This document shows, in pieces, positions 51,325 through 60,748 of a DNA stretch of 64,000 nucleotides. The translations under genes and the position numbers were made by a program. The stretch's first letter is position 1, and each line of letters begins with the position of its first letter. The stretch is from JAPOXK01 sp965220315 (GTDB lineage: Bacteria; Chloroflexota; Dehalococcoidia; Bin125): the NCBI GenBank assembly GCA_965220315.1, contig CBDCPP010000002.1, positions 310,001-374,000 on the forward strand. Direction: 5' to 3'. The notes beneath the pieces were generated by a model. It saw only the letters and a program-made list of their open reading frames with translations. It made no database searches and had not been told where the DNA came from.

Positions 51325-52353
51325 ATGTCCAAGCTGCCCGCCCTCAATATCAACCTCGCCGACCTGCCTTACGAAGATGCCCTCGCCCTCGCCAAGGAGG
51401 CGGAGGAAGCTGGTTTCCACTCGACCTCCGTGCCGGAGTTCATCCGCGATAGCCTCACCTACCTGGCGGCGATGGCCGTCGTCACCGACCGCATCCAGCT
51501 CGTCAGCAACGTCGCCACCTGGACCCGGACGCCGGTCAACATGGCGCGCGCCTGTCGCGATGTCGACCTGATCAGCAAGGGCCGCCTCGTCCTCGGTCTC
51601 GGCAGCATGCCGGGCATCTGGAACCGCGACTTTCACGGTATCGACCCTCAGCGCCCTGCTTCCCGTATGCGCGAGTATGTGGAGCTGCTGCGGCTGCTCT
51701 GGGCCTCTGACCAGAGCACTCCCGTCGATTACGAGGGTGAGTTCTATCAGGTGCGCGGCTACCGCATGTTCGAGCCGCCGCCGCGGCCCCACCTGCCCAT
51801 CATGATCGGGGCCAGCCGTCCGGGCATGCTACGCACGGCGGGCGAGATCGCCGACGGCGTGCTCTTCAACTGGAACTTCACATTGGACTTCCTGCGCGAT
51901 GTTGCCCGTCCCGCCATCGCCGAAGGCGCGGCCAAGTCCGGCCGTACCCTTGACGATCTCTGGCTCGACGCCGGCCGTCCCATCGTCTTCACCGACGACA
52001 AGGAGCGCGCGGAGGAGGCCGTGCGCTGGTGGCGCTACGCGGCCGCTACCATCTTCATGGGCGTTGACTACCACCAAGAGTTGCTCATCCAGCATGGTTT
52101 CGAGGAAGAGGTGACGGCGGCCCGCAAGGCGCTTGCAGCCAATGATTTCGAAGGCGTGGTCGCCGCCGTCAGCGACGAGATGGCCGACACGTTCCTCATC
52201 CGCGGTAGTCCCGATGAGTGCTTGGAACAAGTCGCCGAGTTCGACGGGCTGGTCGACTCGTTCTTCCTCTGGAGCACGACTGTGGCGCTGACCGGCGCCG
52301 ATAAAGTCAAGGAGACGCGCCGTCTGATCCAGATCTTCGGCGACGCGCTCTAG
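51325..52353 (+). CDS. LLM-class flavin-dependent oxidoreductase
   Basis: This 342-residue protein has LLM features: NLADLPYEDALALAKEAEEAGFHSTSV, DRIQLVSNVATWTRTPVNMARA, SKGRLVLGLGSMPGIWNRDFHG and GEIADGVLFNWNF. The layout fits F420-dependent family members. It differs from the LLM gene at 15393 (another subgroup by eye). Upstream GGAG at 51311 supports the ATG start. The gene precedes the VOC/epimerase-like gene. Confidence 0.87.
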   Translation: MSKLPALNINLADLPYEDALALAKEAEEAGFHSTSVPEFIRDSLTYLAAMAVVTDRIQLVSNVATWTRTPVNMARACRDVDLISKGRLVLGLGSMPGIWNRDFHGIDPQRPASRMREYVELLRLLWASDQSTPVDYEGEFYQVRGYRMFEPPPRPHLPIMIGASRPGMLRTAGEIADGVLFNWNFTLDFLRDVARPAIAEGAAKSGRTLDDLWLDAGRPIVFTDDKERAEEAVRWWRYAAATIFMGVDYHQELLIQHGFEEEVTAARKALAANDFEGVVAAVSDEMADTFLIRGSPDECLEQVAEFDGLVDSFFLWSTTVALTGADKVKETRRLIQIFGDAL

Positions 52354-52433
52354 CGAACCGGCTATGCTCCGGCGGTGCCCGGCACGGCAGACGCGCAGCT
52401 CCGTGACGAAGGGCCCGTGACGAAGGGAGAGCC

Positions 52434-52865
52434 ATGCTCGACAAGATCGACCACATCGGCATCGTGGCCCACTCGTTCGACGAGGCCCGCGAGGTGTTCG
52501 TCGACAAACTGGGACTGACAGTCGACGAGGGCCGCACCAAGCTGCCGGATGGCAACATCTTCAAACCGCAGAATACGCGCATTTACTTTCTGCGCGTGGC
52601 CGCGGCGGAGACGCGGATCGAGGTGCTGATCCCCCAGGACGATGTCAGCGGCATCGCCAAGTATTTGGCCAAGAACGGGCCGGGCTTGCACCACATCTGC
52701 TACGGCGTGCGCGACATGGAGGGTGAGATCAAACGGCTGCGTGCGGCCGGTATCGGCCAGATCGATCTCGGCCCCAGCCACGATCCCGCGCGGCTGTCCG
52801 CCGCCTTTTTCTATCCTAAGGATGTCAACGGCATCCTCACCGAGCTCATCCCTTGGCGGCCTTAG
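52434..52865 (+). CDS. Methylmalonyl-CoA epimerase-like VOC protein
   Basis: The 143-residue protein resembles methylmalonyl-CoA epimerases: IDHIGIVAHSFDEAREVF, RIEVLIPQDDVSGIAKYLAKNGPGLHHICYGV and the last strand GILTELIPW. His at position about 7, His near 87 and Glu near 139 match the metal ligands. Epimerisation of methylmalonyl-CoA would feed the mutase, which is not in the window, so the assignment is by similarity. It lies between the LLM gene and the DUF255 gene. Confidence 0.8.
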   Translation: MLDKIDHIGIVAHSFDEAREVFVDKLGLTVDEGRTKLPDGNIFKPQNTRIYFLRVAAAETRIEVLIPQDDVSGIAKYLAKNGPGLHHICYGVRDMEGEIKRLRAAGIGQIDLGPSHDPARLSAAFFYPKDVNGILTELIPWRP

Positions 52866-52918
52866 TCCTGACTCACCCGGCGGACCGCCCGGACGCTTGC
52901 CGGTAACCAGCGGCTCTC

Positions 52919-55027
52919 ATGTCCGGCGATCCCAAACACACCAACCGGCTGGCGGGCGAGAGCAGCCCCTACTTGCTCCAGCACGCGCACAATCCCGTCG
53001 ACTGGTACCCCTGGGGTGACGAGGCCTGGGAGATCGCGCGCCGCGAGAACAAGATGGTCCTCGTCAGCATCGGCTACGCTGCCTGTCACTGGTGCCACGT
53101 GATGGAGCGCGAGTCGTTCGAGAACGAGGCGATCGCCGCCCGTCAGAACGAACTCGCGGTCAACATCAAGGTCGATCGCGAGGAGCGGCCGGACGTGGAC
53201 GAGATCTATATGCAGGCAGTGCAGCTCTTGCGCGGGCAGGGCGGCTGGCCGCTCAACGTTTTCTGCCTTCCAGACGGGCGCCCGTTCTTCGGCGGCACTT
53301 ACTTTCCGCCCGAGCGCCGCATGGGCATGCCCTCCTGGCCGGAGGTGCTTGAGGCCGTGGACCAGGGTTTCCGCGACCGCCGCTCCCAAGTCGACGAGCA
53401 GGCCGAAGAGCTGGTGCGCCACCTGCATGCCCCCGCCAGCATGAAGCCGGCGGCCGAGACGCCCGACGGCGCCTCCGTCCTGGCCTCCGGTGCGCGCGCC
53501 GTGATGGACACCTTCGATGCGCGCTGGGGTGGATTCGGCGGCCCGCCTAAGTTCCCGCAGCCCTACCTCCTGCGGCTGCTCTTGCAGCACGCTGCCGCCA
53601 ACGACGACCAGCAGGCCAGCGACCAGGCGCTCTTCACGCTGCGCAAGATGGCCGAGGGCGGCATGTACGACCAGCTCGGCGGCGGCTTCCATCGCTACTC
53701 GGTCGACGGCCAGTGGCTCGTTCCTCACTTCGAGAAGATGCTCTACGACAACGCTTTGCTGGTCCCGCTCTACCTCGACGCCTGGCGCCTGAGCCACGAC
53801 GAGTTCCACGCGCGCATCGCCCGCGAGAGCCTCGACTACCTCCTGCGGGAGATGCGTTCTCCCGAGGGCGTTTTCTACTCCAGCACCGACGCCGACTCCG
53901 AGGGTGAGGAAGGCAAATACTTCGTTTGGACTCCGGATGAGACCGCCCGGCTTCTGGGCACGGAGGAGGCCGAGATCTTCGATCGCTACTACGGTGTCTC
54001 GCCGCACGGCAGCTTCGAGGACAAGAGCATCTTGCACCCCACCATGAGCGTGGAAGCGGTCGCCAAGTGGTACCAGAAAGACGAGGCCGATGCCGCCGCC
54101 ATTATCGAGCGCGGCCGCGCGACCCTGCTGACCGAGCGGGCGGGACGCGTTCCGCCCGCCACCGATACCAAGGTGATCGCCTCTTGGAACGGCATGGCCA
54201 TCGACGCACTGGCGCAGGGCGGCGCCGTTCTGGGTGAGCCCCGCTTCACCGCGGCCGCTGAGGCCGCCGCGGTCTTCCTCATGGAGGCGCTCCGCAGCGC
54301 GGACGGCCTCTCCCGCATCTATGCGCGCGGGCTCGCTTCCATCCCGGCCTTTTTGGAGGACTACGCCGCCCTTGCGGACGGACTGCTAACGCTCTACGAG
54401 GCCGGCGGCGACGAGCGCTGGTTCGTGGAGGCGCACGCACTGGCCGAGGAGATGTTGGCCAAGTTCTGGGACGAGGAGAACGGCGGCTTCTTCACGACCG
54501 GCCGCGACAACGAAGCACTCATCACTCGCTTCAAGCCCGCCCACGACGGCGCCACCCCGTCCGGCAACTCCCACGCTGCCAAGGTGCTGGCACGGCTCTA
54601 TGCGCTCACGGGCGAGAGCCTCTTCGTCGACCGCTTCGAGGCGACCGCCCGCGCGCACGCGCTCCTACTCGAGCGCGCGCCCACGGCGATGCCGCTGCTC
54701 GTCACCAGCCTGGATTGGCTCCGGCGTCACCAGACCGTCGCCCTCGTCGGCGACCCGGTTTCGCCAGCGGCGCGCGCCCTGGGCGACGTGGTGCGCCGCG
54801 ACTACCACCCGACCGCCGTTCTCGCGCAGCGTGCCCTGGACGCGACCGGCGCCCCCGCGGCCACCCAGGTGCCGCAGCTCGCGGGCAAGGAGCTGGTCGG
54901 CGGCGGCCCTGCGGCCTACGTCTGCCAGGGCTTTAGCTGCAGCGCGCCCGTAACCGATCCCCGCGAACTGAGCGAGCTGCTGCGCGTTCCCGTCCCAGGG
55001 CTCAATGCCCCAACCCATAGGGATTAA
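52919..55027 (+). CDS. DUF255 thioredoxin-domain protein (YyaL/SPATA20 family)
   Basis: The 702-residue protein begins with the DUF255 thioredoxin-like domain (about 4-165): RLAGESSPYLLQHAHNPVDWYPWG, the motif GYAACHWCHVMERESF and GGWPLNVFCLPDGRPFFGGTYFP. The rest is an alpha/alpha toroid like N-acylglucosamine 2-epimerases (HFEKMLYDNALL, YSSTDADSEGEEGKYFVWTPDE). Function is unresolved across the family, although widely conserved. The gene is followed by the broken amidase after 26 bases. Confidence 0.92.
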   Translation: MSGDPKHTNRLAGESSPYLLQHAHNPVDWYPWGDEAWEIARRENKMVLVSIGYAACHWCHVMERESFENEAIAARQNELAVNIKVDREERPDVDEIYMQAVQLLRGQGGWPLNVFCLPDGRPFFGGTYFPPERRMGMPSWPEVLEAVDQGFRDRRSQVDEQAEELVRHLHAPASMKPAAETPDGASVLASGARAVMDTFDARWGGFGGPPKFPQPYLLRLLLQHAAANDDQQASDQALFTLRKMAEGGMYDQLGGGFHRYSVDGQWLVPHFEKMLYDNALLVPLYLDAWRLSHDEFHARIARESLDYLLREMRSPEGVFYSSTDADSEGEEGKYFVWTPDETARLLGTEEAEIFDRYYGVSPHGSFEDKSILHPTMSVEAVAKWYQKDEADAAAIIERGRATLLTERAGRVPPATDTKVIASWNGMAIDALAQGGAVLGEPRFTAAAEAAAVFLMEALRSADGLSRIYARGLASIPAFLEDYAALADGLLTLYEAGGDERWFVEAHALAEEMLAKFWDEENGGFFTTGRDNEALITRFKPAHDGATPSGNSHAAKVLARLYALTGESLFVDRFEATARAHALLLERAPTAMPLLVTSLDWLRRHQTVALVGDPVSPAARALGDVVRRDYHPTAVLAQRALDATGAPAATQVPQLAGKELVGGGPAAYVCQGFSCSAPVTDPRELSELLRVPVPGLNAPTHRD

Positions 55028-55053
55028 CCGACAAGTACCTGAGAGGGACCCCC

Positions 55054-56503
55054 ATGGCATACGCTTTTCGCTCCGCCCAAGAGCTTGTCGTGCTCTACCG
55101 CTCCGGCGAGGCCCGGCCCAGCGATGTGGTCGAGGAGACGCTGCGGCGTATCGACGCCCTCAATCCCACCCTCAACGCCTTCCTCACCGTGACCCCGGAG
55201 ATCGCCCACGCGCAGGCGGCGCGCGCCGACGCAGCCTACGCGGCCGCGCGCCGGGACGGCGATCCGGCCGTGCTCCCGCCGCTGCTGGGAGTGCCCGTCT
55301 CCGTCAAAGACCTGCACGATGTCGAGGGCGTGCGCACCACGCACGGTTCGCGCGCCTTCGCGGACAACGTCGTACAGGCGAGCGGCATCCCCTGGGAGCG
55401 GCTCGAAGCCGCGGGCGCCGTGCTGCTGGGCAAGACCAATACGCCGAGTTCGGCCTCATCACCGTGACCGACAACGACCTGGGCGGCCCGGCCGGTACCC
55501 CCTGGAGCCCGGAGCGGATCGCCGGCGGCAGCAGCGGCGGCGCGGCCGCGGCCGTGGCGGCGGGATTGGGTCCATTGGCGCACGGCAGCGACGGCGGCGG
55601 CTCCATCCGCGTGCCGGCCGCCTACTGCGGTATCGTCGGCATCAAGCCCACGCAGGGGCGTATCCCCAAGGCGGTCTCCCGCGACCCCGGCATGCCCCAG
55701 CTTTCCAGCGAGGGCCCGCTGGCTCGCACCGTGCGCGACGCGGCGCTCATGTTGCAAGTCATGGCCGGCCCGGACCCGCGCGATCCCACCTCCTTTCAGG
55801 GGCCGGAGCCGGACTATCTGGCTGCCTGCGAGCGCACCGACCTCAGCGATCTGCGCATCGCCTGGAGCCTCGATCTCGGCTTCGCCACGGTGGCGTACGC
55901 CGTACGCGCCAACGCCGAGCGCGCGGTGGCGCGGCTGCGGGAAGCGGGCGCCGTGGTCGAGGAGGCGACGCCCGAGCTTCCCTATCCCTTCGACATCTTC
56001 GCGCCCAGTCGCGCTGGCCGGGGCGGCCGCCAATCATGGCGCGCTCTACGACGCCGACCCCTCGCTGCTGACGAAGTACGTGCGGCGCACGGTCGAACAC
56101 GGCCGCGGGGTCGACGGCGCCGCGGTGGTGCGGGCCTACGCCGAGCTGGAGCGCTTCCGTGCGCTTATGCGCCGCTTCTTCGTCGGCTACGACTTGCTCC
56201 TCACGCCTACCGTGGCCGTGCCGGCCTATCCGCACGGGCAACGATTGCGGGAGATTGAAGGCAAGCCTGCGATCCCCTTTTGGGGCGCGACGCCCTTCAC
56301 CGCGCCTTTCAACATGACCCACCAACCCGGCATCTCGGTTCCCACCGGCTTTGACCCGCAGGGTCTCCCTACCGCGCTCCAGATCGTCCGCTCGCTTGGG
56401 CGAGGACGGCACGGCGCTGCGTGCGGCGGCAGCGATCGAGGAGGCAATGCCGTGGGCGGGCGCCGTCCCGCCTCTCGCGAGGGATACTGCGAGGGAAGCC
56501 TAA
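55054..56503 (+). pseudogene. Amidase broken by three frameshifts
   Basis: An amidase-signature gene can be followed from ATG 55054 (GAGAGGG upstream) to TAA 56501-56503 through three frames. Lys motif VPVSVKDLHDVEG, cis-Ser and nucleophile motifs (AGGSSGGAAAAV, GSDGGGSIRVPAAYCG) and the C-terminal LTPTVAVPAYPHG are all there. The frame breaks are at about 55446 (one base missing), 56007 (one extra base) and 56395-56398 (one extra base in a G/T run). Each shift restores perfect similarity at once. It is either a very recent pseudogene or an artefact of assembly indels. Confidence 0.85.
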
Positions 56504-56520
56504 GCTTGAAGCCGGAACGA

Positions 56521-56543
56521 ATATTTAACCGAGATATTTAACC
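56521..56543. repeat. Direct repeat of ATATTTAACC
   Basis: ATATTTAACC occurs at 56521-56530 and 56534-56543, 13 bases apart, in an AT-rich patch just after the broken amidase. Purpose unknown; a regulator half-site pair or remnant of an insertion. Confidence 0.45.
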
Positions 56544-56711
56544 TGGATCGCCCGCCGCTGCCTCGCCCGTCGGTAACCGCTGCGGAGATGCACTTCCGCG
56601 ACCTTCTTCGCATCGTTTACAAGCGCGCGCCGGAGTTTGCCACGCGAGCTATGGCGGGGGTTTGAGTGCTTGGGCGGCATCCGCGCAGAGGGTGCGGCCA
56701 TCCCATAGAAA

Positions 56712-56745
56712 CCGATACCGCCCGATACGCGGTACGGCCCGATAC
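56712..56745. repeat. Three CCGATAC heptamers ahead of the first phosphohexomutase
   Basis: CCGATAC appears at 56712-56718, 56722-56728 and 56739-56745, and partial copies follow up to the start codon at 56756. Spacing is 10 and 17 bases. They occupy the place of a leader or promoter, so a repeated regulator site is conceivable. Confidence 0.45.
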
Positions 56746-56755
56746 GATAGGGCCG

Positions 56756-58198
56756 ATGCCTGCCAGCGACGACCTCTCTCCGCGCACGAGTCAGCGCATG
56801 CACCCGCACATCTTTCGCGCCTACGACATTCGCGGTCTGGCCGAAGATGAGCTGACGCCTGCCGCGGCGGAGCGTATCGGCGCCGCTTTCGCGACCCACA
56901 TCCGGCGTCGCGGCGGCAAAACTTTGGCCGTGGGCCGCGACAGTCGGCCCTCTTCACCCGCGATCTATGAGGCGATCATCGCCGGCGTCCGCACCGCCGG
57001 GATCGATGTGACCGCGCTGGGTCTGACCCCTAGCCCTGTGGCGGGCTTCGCCGCTGCGGCCTGGGCGCTGGACGGCGCCGTCAACGTCACCGCCAGCCAC
57101 AATCCGGTCCGCTTCAACGGCCTCAAGCTGGTACGCCGCGGCGCCGCGGCGCTGCTGCCTGAGGAGATCCAAGAGCTGCGCGCGCTGGCCGAGTCGGGCG
57201 ACTTTGAGCGCGGGCGGGGCGCGCTGGTCGAGCGCGACCCCAAGCCCGAGTACGTCGCCATGTTGGAGCAGCGCTTTCCCGTGGCGCGCACGCTGCGGGT
57301 CGTGGCCGATCCCGGCAACGGCGTCGCTACCCTCACCGGGCCTGCTGCCCTGCGCGGCGCCGGTTGTGAGGTCGTGGGCCTCTACACCGAGCTGTTGGAA
57401 GGCTTTCCCAATCACCTGCCCAATCCCCAGGCGGCCGAGACCATGGCCGACCTCGGCCGCGCCGTGATCGAGCACGGCGCCGATTGCGGCTTCGCCTGGG
57501 ACGGCGACGGCGACCGCGTGGGCCTGATCGACGAAACCGGCCGCCGTCACGAGGCCGACTGGATCGTGGCGCTGCTGGCCCGCGACTTGCTGCGCCGTCA
57601 TCCCGGCGCGCGCATCCTGCTGGACAGCAAGTGCTCGCTTGGTGCCAGCAGGGCTATCCGCGCCCGGGGCGGCGAGCCGATCCTCACGCGCACGGGCTAC
57701 ACCCTGCTGCGCCGCCGCATGGCCGCCGAGGGCATCCTCTTCGGCGGCGAGGCCAGCGGCCACATCATCTTCGGCGAGGATTACTACGGCATTGATGACG
57801 GCGTCTACGCGGCCTGTGCCATTGCCTGCATTCTGGCGGCGGAGGATCGGCCCCTCTCCGCGCATTTCGAGCAGATGCAGGCCGGCATGCCGCCGCTCTT
57901 CACCTCGCGCGAGATCATGATGCCCTGCGCCGACGCGGCCAAGTTCCGCGTGGCGGCGGCGGTGAACGCGCGCCTGCGCGCGGCTTGCGACGGCCCGGCG
58001 GTGGCGGAGGAGGACTTGCGCCTCGATTTCGGCGACGGCTGGGCGCTGGTGCGCGCCTCAAACACCAATCCCGTGCTCTCCGTGCGCTTCGAGGCCGAGA
58101 GCCGCGACCGCTACGATGCCATTCGCGTCCTGATCTGGGAGGCCGTCGGCGAACATGCCGAGGTCACCATCCCAGAGAGCGTTGGGGAGCCTGCCTGA
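56756..58198 (+). CDS. Phosphomannomutase/phosphoglucomutase, copy 1
   Basis: The 480-residue enzyme interconverts hexose 1- and 6-phosphates. It begins FRAYDIRGLAEDEL, has the phospho-Ser loop NVTASHNPVRFNG, the metal site WDGDGDRVGLID, the sugar loop GGEASGHIIFGE and the phosphate-binding C-terminal RASNTNPVLSVRFEA. All four domains are present. ATG 56756 is preferred over upstream codons because the frame then starts close to the conserved part. A second full-length paralogue follows 2 bases after its stop. Confidence 0.93.
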   Translation: MPASDDLSPRTSQRMHPHIFRAYDIRGLAEDELTPAAAERIGAAFATHIRRRGGKTLAVGRDSRPSSPAIYEAIIAGVRTAGIDVTALGLTPSPVAGFAAAAWALDGAVNVTASHNPVRFNGLKLVRRGAAALLPEEIQELRALAESGDFERGRGALVERDPKPEYVAMLEQRFPVARTLRVVADPGNGVATLTGPAALRGAGCEVVGLYTELLEGFPNHLPNPQAAETMADLGRAVIEHGADCGFAWDGDGDRVGLIDETGRRHEADWIVALLARDLLRRHPGARILLDSKCSLGASRAIRARGGEPILTRTGYTLLRRRMAAEGILFGGEASGHIIFGEDYYGIDDGVYAACAIACILAAEDRPLSAHFEQMQAGMPPLFTSREIMMPCADAAKFRVAAAVNARLRAACDGPAVAEEDLRLDFGDGWALVRASNTNPVLSVRFEAESRDRYDAIRVLIWEAVGEHAEVTIPESVGEPA

Positions 58199-58200
58199 TC

Positions 58201-59667
58201 ATGGCTGCCGATCAGCCCGACGAGATACCCCAGCCTCCGCGACTTCACTCGCATATCTTCCGCGCCTACGACATCCGCGGTGTCGTGGGCGCGGACCTCG
58301 ATCCCGAGGTGGCGGCGCTGATCGGCCGCGCCTACGGCACGCACCTGCGCCGCGCCTACGGCGTCGCGACGATGGTGCTGGGCCGCGACAATCGCCCCTC
58401 ATCGCCGTCGCTGCGGGATGGTCTCGTCCGTGGCGCGCGAGCTGCAGGCCTCTCCGTCATCGACATCGGCCTCGCGCCCTCGCCGCTGCTCTACTTCGCC
58501 GCCGCCGCCTGGGGCATCGACGGCGGCGCCAGCGTCACGGGCAGCCACAATCCCCCCCACATGAACGGCCTCAAGCTGCTCGAGCGCCGGGGCATCCCGC
58601 TCGCGCCCGAGGAGATCCAGACGCTGCGTGCGCTGGCCGAGTCGCGCGACTTCGAGAGTGGCGCGGGCGGCCTTGAGGAGCGCGACCCCAAGCCCGGCTA
58701 CTGGGACTTCCTCATGCGGCGCTTCTCTCCGGCCCGCCGCCTCAAAGTTGTCACCGATCCCGGCAACGGCGTCGCCGCCTGCACCGGCCCGGAGGCGCTG
58801 CGCCGCATCGGCTGCGACGTCGTCGAGATCTACTCGGAGCTGGACGGTACCTACCCCAACCACCTGCCCGATCCCCAGGAGCCCGCGACCATGGAGGCCC
58901 TGCGCGCCGCCGTACTCGAGCACGGCGCCGACTGCGGCATCGCCTGGGACGGCGACGGTGACCGGCTGGGCGTGGTGGATGAGCGCGGTCGGCGTCGCGA
59001 GCCGGACGAGATCCTGGCGTTTCTTGCCCGCGACTTCCTTGGCCGCCACTCCGGCGCCCGCGTCCTCATCGACGTGAAGTGCTCGGCCATGGTCGTGCGC
59101 GCGATCGAGGACGCGGGCGGGGTGCCTGTCTTCGCCCCCAGTGGCCATTCGTTGGGCAAGCGCAAGATGCGCGAGGAAGGCGTCCGCTTCGGCGGCGAGA
59201 GCAGCGGTCACTTCTATTTTGGGGAGGACTACCCCGGCTTGGACTACGGCATCGACGACGCCGTCTTCGGCGCCTGCGTCGTGGCCGAGCTGCTGGCTCG
59301 CGGCCCCGCGCCGCTCTCCGCCCACTTCGAGGAGATGCGAGCCGGCCTGCCGCGCCTGATCACCTCGCCCGAGCTCAAGCTGCCCTGTCCCGACGCCGAT
59401 AAGTTCAGCGTCGCCGCTGCCGTGGCCAAGCGCTTCCGCGGCCGCTACCCCGTGCTCGCCATCGACGGGGCGCGCATCGAGTTCCCGGGCGGTTGGGCGC
59501 TGGTGCGGGCCTCCAACACGACGCCGGTGCTATCGGTGCGCCTCGAAGCGGAGAGCGCCGAGCGCTACGATGCGATTCGAGCCACGATCTGGGAGGCGCT
59601 GGCCGAGCACCCTGCGGTGACGATCCCGGAGGGCGCCGGGCAGCTCGGCGAAGCCGCCGAGGCATGA
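58201..59667 (+). CDS. Phosphomannomutase/phosphoglucomutase, copy 2
   Basis: At 488 residues, this paralogue of the previous gene has FRAYDIRGVVGADLDP, the phospho-Ser loop SVTGSHNPPHMNGLK, WDGDGDRLGVVD, FGGESSGHFYFGEDYPG and RASNTTPVLSVRLEAES. The active-site neighbourhoods differ from copy 1 (TGSHNPPHMNG vs TASHNPVRFNG; SGHFYFGE vs SGHIIFGE), so substrate preference may differ. The genes are adjacent and probably in one transcript with the next gene. Confidence 0.93.
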   Translation: MAADQPDEIPQPPRLHSHIFRAYDIRGVVGADLDPEVAALIGRAYGTHLRRAYGVATMVLGRDNRPSSPSLRDGLVRGARAAGLSVIDIGLAPSPLLYFAAAAWGIDGGASVTGSHNPPHMNGLKLLERRGIPLAPEEIQTLRALAESRDFESGAGGLEERDPKPGYWDFLMRRFSPARRLKVVTDPGNGVAACTGPEALRRIGCDVVEIYSELDGTYPNHLPDPQEPATMEALRAAVLEHGADCGIAWDGDGDRLGVVDERGRRREPDEILAFLARDFLGRHSGARVLIDVKCSAMVVRAIEDAGGVPVFAPSGHSLGKRKMREEGVRFGGESSGHFYFGEDYPGLDYGIDDAVFGACVVAELLARGPAPLSAHFEEMRAGLPRLITSPELKLPCPDADKFSVAAAVAKRFRGRYPVLAIDGARIEFPGGWALVRASNTTPVLSVRLEAESAERYDAIRATIWEALAEHPAVTIPEGAGQLGEAAEA

Positions 59668-59713
59668 GCTGCTTCCACGTCTGACACGCCACATCTATCG
59701 AGCGGAGATTCCC

Positions 59714-60604
59714 ATGCCCGATGCTTCGACAGCAGACGCCTGCACGCCCCTGCCCGAGATTAAGAAGGTCGCCATCATCGGAGCCGGCACCATGGGCGCC
59801 GGCATCGCCCAGGTCGCCGTGCAGCACGGCTACGCGACCGTGCTGCGCGACATCGACCAGACGCTGATCGACCGTGGCCTCGCCATCGTGGAGAAGGGGC
59901 TGGGCCGGCTCGTGGACAAGGGGCGGCTCGGCGGCGCCGAGCGTGACGCCGCTTTGGCACGCCTCGGCGGCGGGCTGGATCTGGACGCCTTGGCCGATGC
60001 CGACCTCGTGGTCGAGGCCGCCAGCGAGCGTCTCGACATCAAGCGCGCCATTTTCTCTGAGCTGGACGCGGTGTGCTCCCAGGCGCGGGTGCTCGCCAGC
60101 AACTCCTCCTCGCTCTCCAACCAGAACCTGGCCGGGGTCACGAAGCGGCCCGAACGGGTGATCGGCTTGCACTTCTTCAACCCCGCGCCCGTGCTGCCGT
60201 TGGTCGAAGTGATCGTGCCCTACACGGCCGACGAGGAGGTCGTGGCGCTGGGCGAACGTTGGGTGCGCAGCCTGGGCAAGCGGCCCGTGCGCGCCAAAGA
60301 CACCCCCGGCTTCATCGCCAACCGTCTCCTGGTGCCTTTCATGCTGGACGCCTTCCGCCTGCTGGAGGGCGCTGTCGCCAGCGCCGAGGATATCGACACC
60401 GCCTGCCACGTCGGCCTCAACCACGCCATGGGGCCGCTGGCGACGGCGGACCTGATCGGCCTGGACGTGCTGCTCGATATCGCCGAGGCGATGCAGGCCG
60501 AGTTGCACGAACCGTCGTTGGCCGCGCCCACCATGCTGCGGCGCTACGTGGAGGCAGGCTGGCTGGGCCGCAAGAGCGGCCGCGGCGTCTACCAATACGA
60601 CTAG
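59714..60604 (+). CDS. 3-hydroxyacyl-CoA (3-hydroxybutyryl-CoA) dehydrogenase
   Basis: The 296-residue enzyme oxidises 3-hydroxyacyl-CoA with NAD. It has the Rossmann loop IIGAGTMGAGIAQVAVQHG, SNSSSLSNQNLAGVTKRPERVIGLHFFNPAPVLPLVEV (in parts; catalytic His in GLHFFNP) and the C-terminal domain GVSLARTG-type DTPGFIANRLLVPFMLDA. Size fits the Hbd/PaaH type. It follows the mutases by 46 bases and is the last gene before the IS1595-type insertion. Confidence 0.92.
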   Translation: MPDASTADACTPLPEIKKVAIIGAGTMGAGIAQVAVQHGYATVLRDIDQTLIDRGLAIVEKGLGRLVDKGRLGGAERDAALARLGGGLDLDALADADLVVEAASERLDIKRAIFSELDAVCSQARVLASNSSSLSNQNLAGVTKRPERVIGLHFFNPAPVLPLVEVIVPYTADEEVVALGERWVRSLGKRPVRAKDTPGFIANRLLVPFMLDAFRLLEGAVASAEDIDTACHVGLNHAMGPLATADLIGLDVLLDIAEAMQAELHEPSLAAPTMLRRYVEAGWLGRKSGRGVYQYD

Positions 60605-60748
60605 GGAGACGATTCACGAGGCCTACCTGACGCTACTGGGGCGCATGCCGTGACATGACGTAACAACAGGGGGCGCCGAGCCGCGGCGTGGAGAACGGCT
60701 GCCGGACGAGCGGGGCTGTGGAGGAGTGCGGCGCGGCCAGGGAAAACC

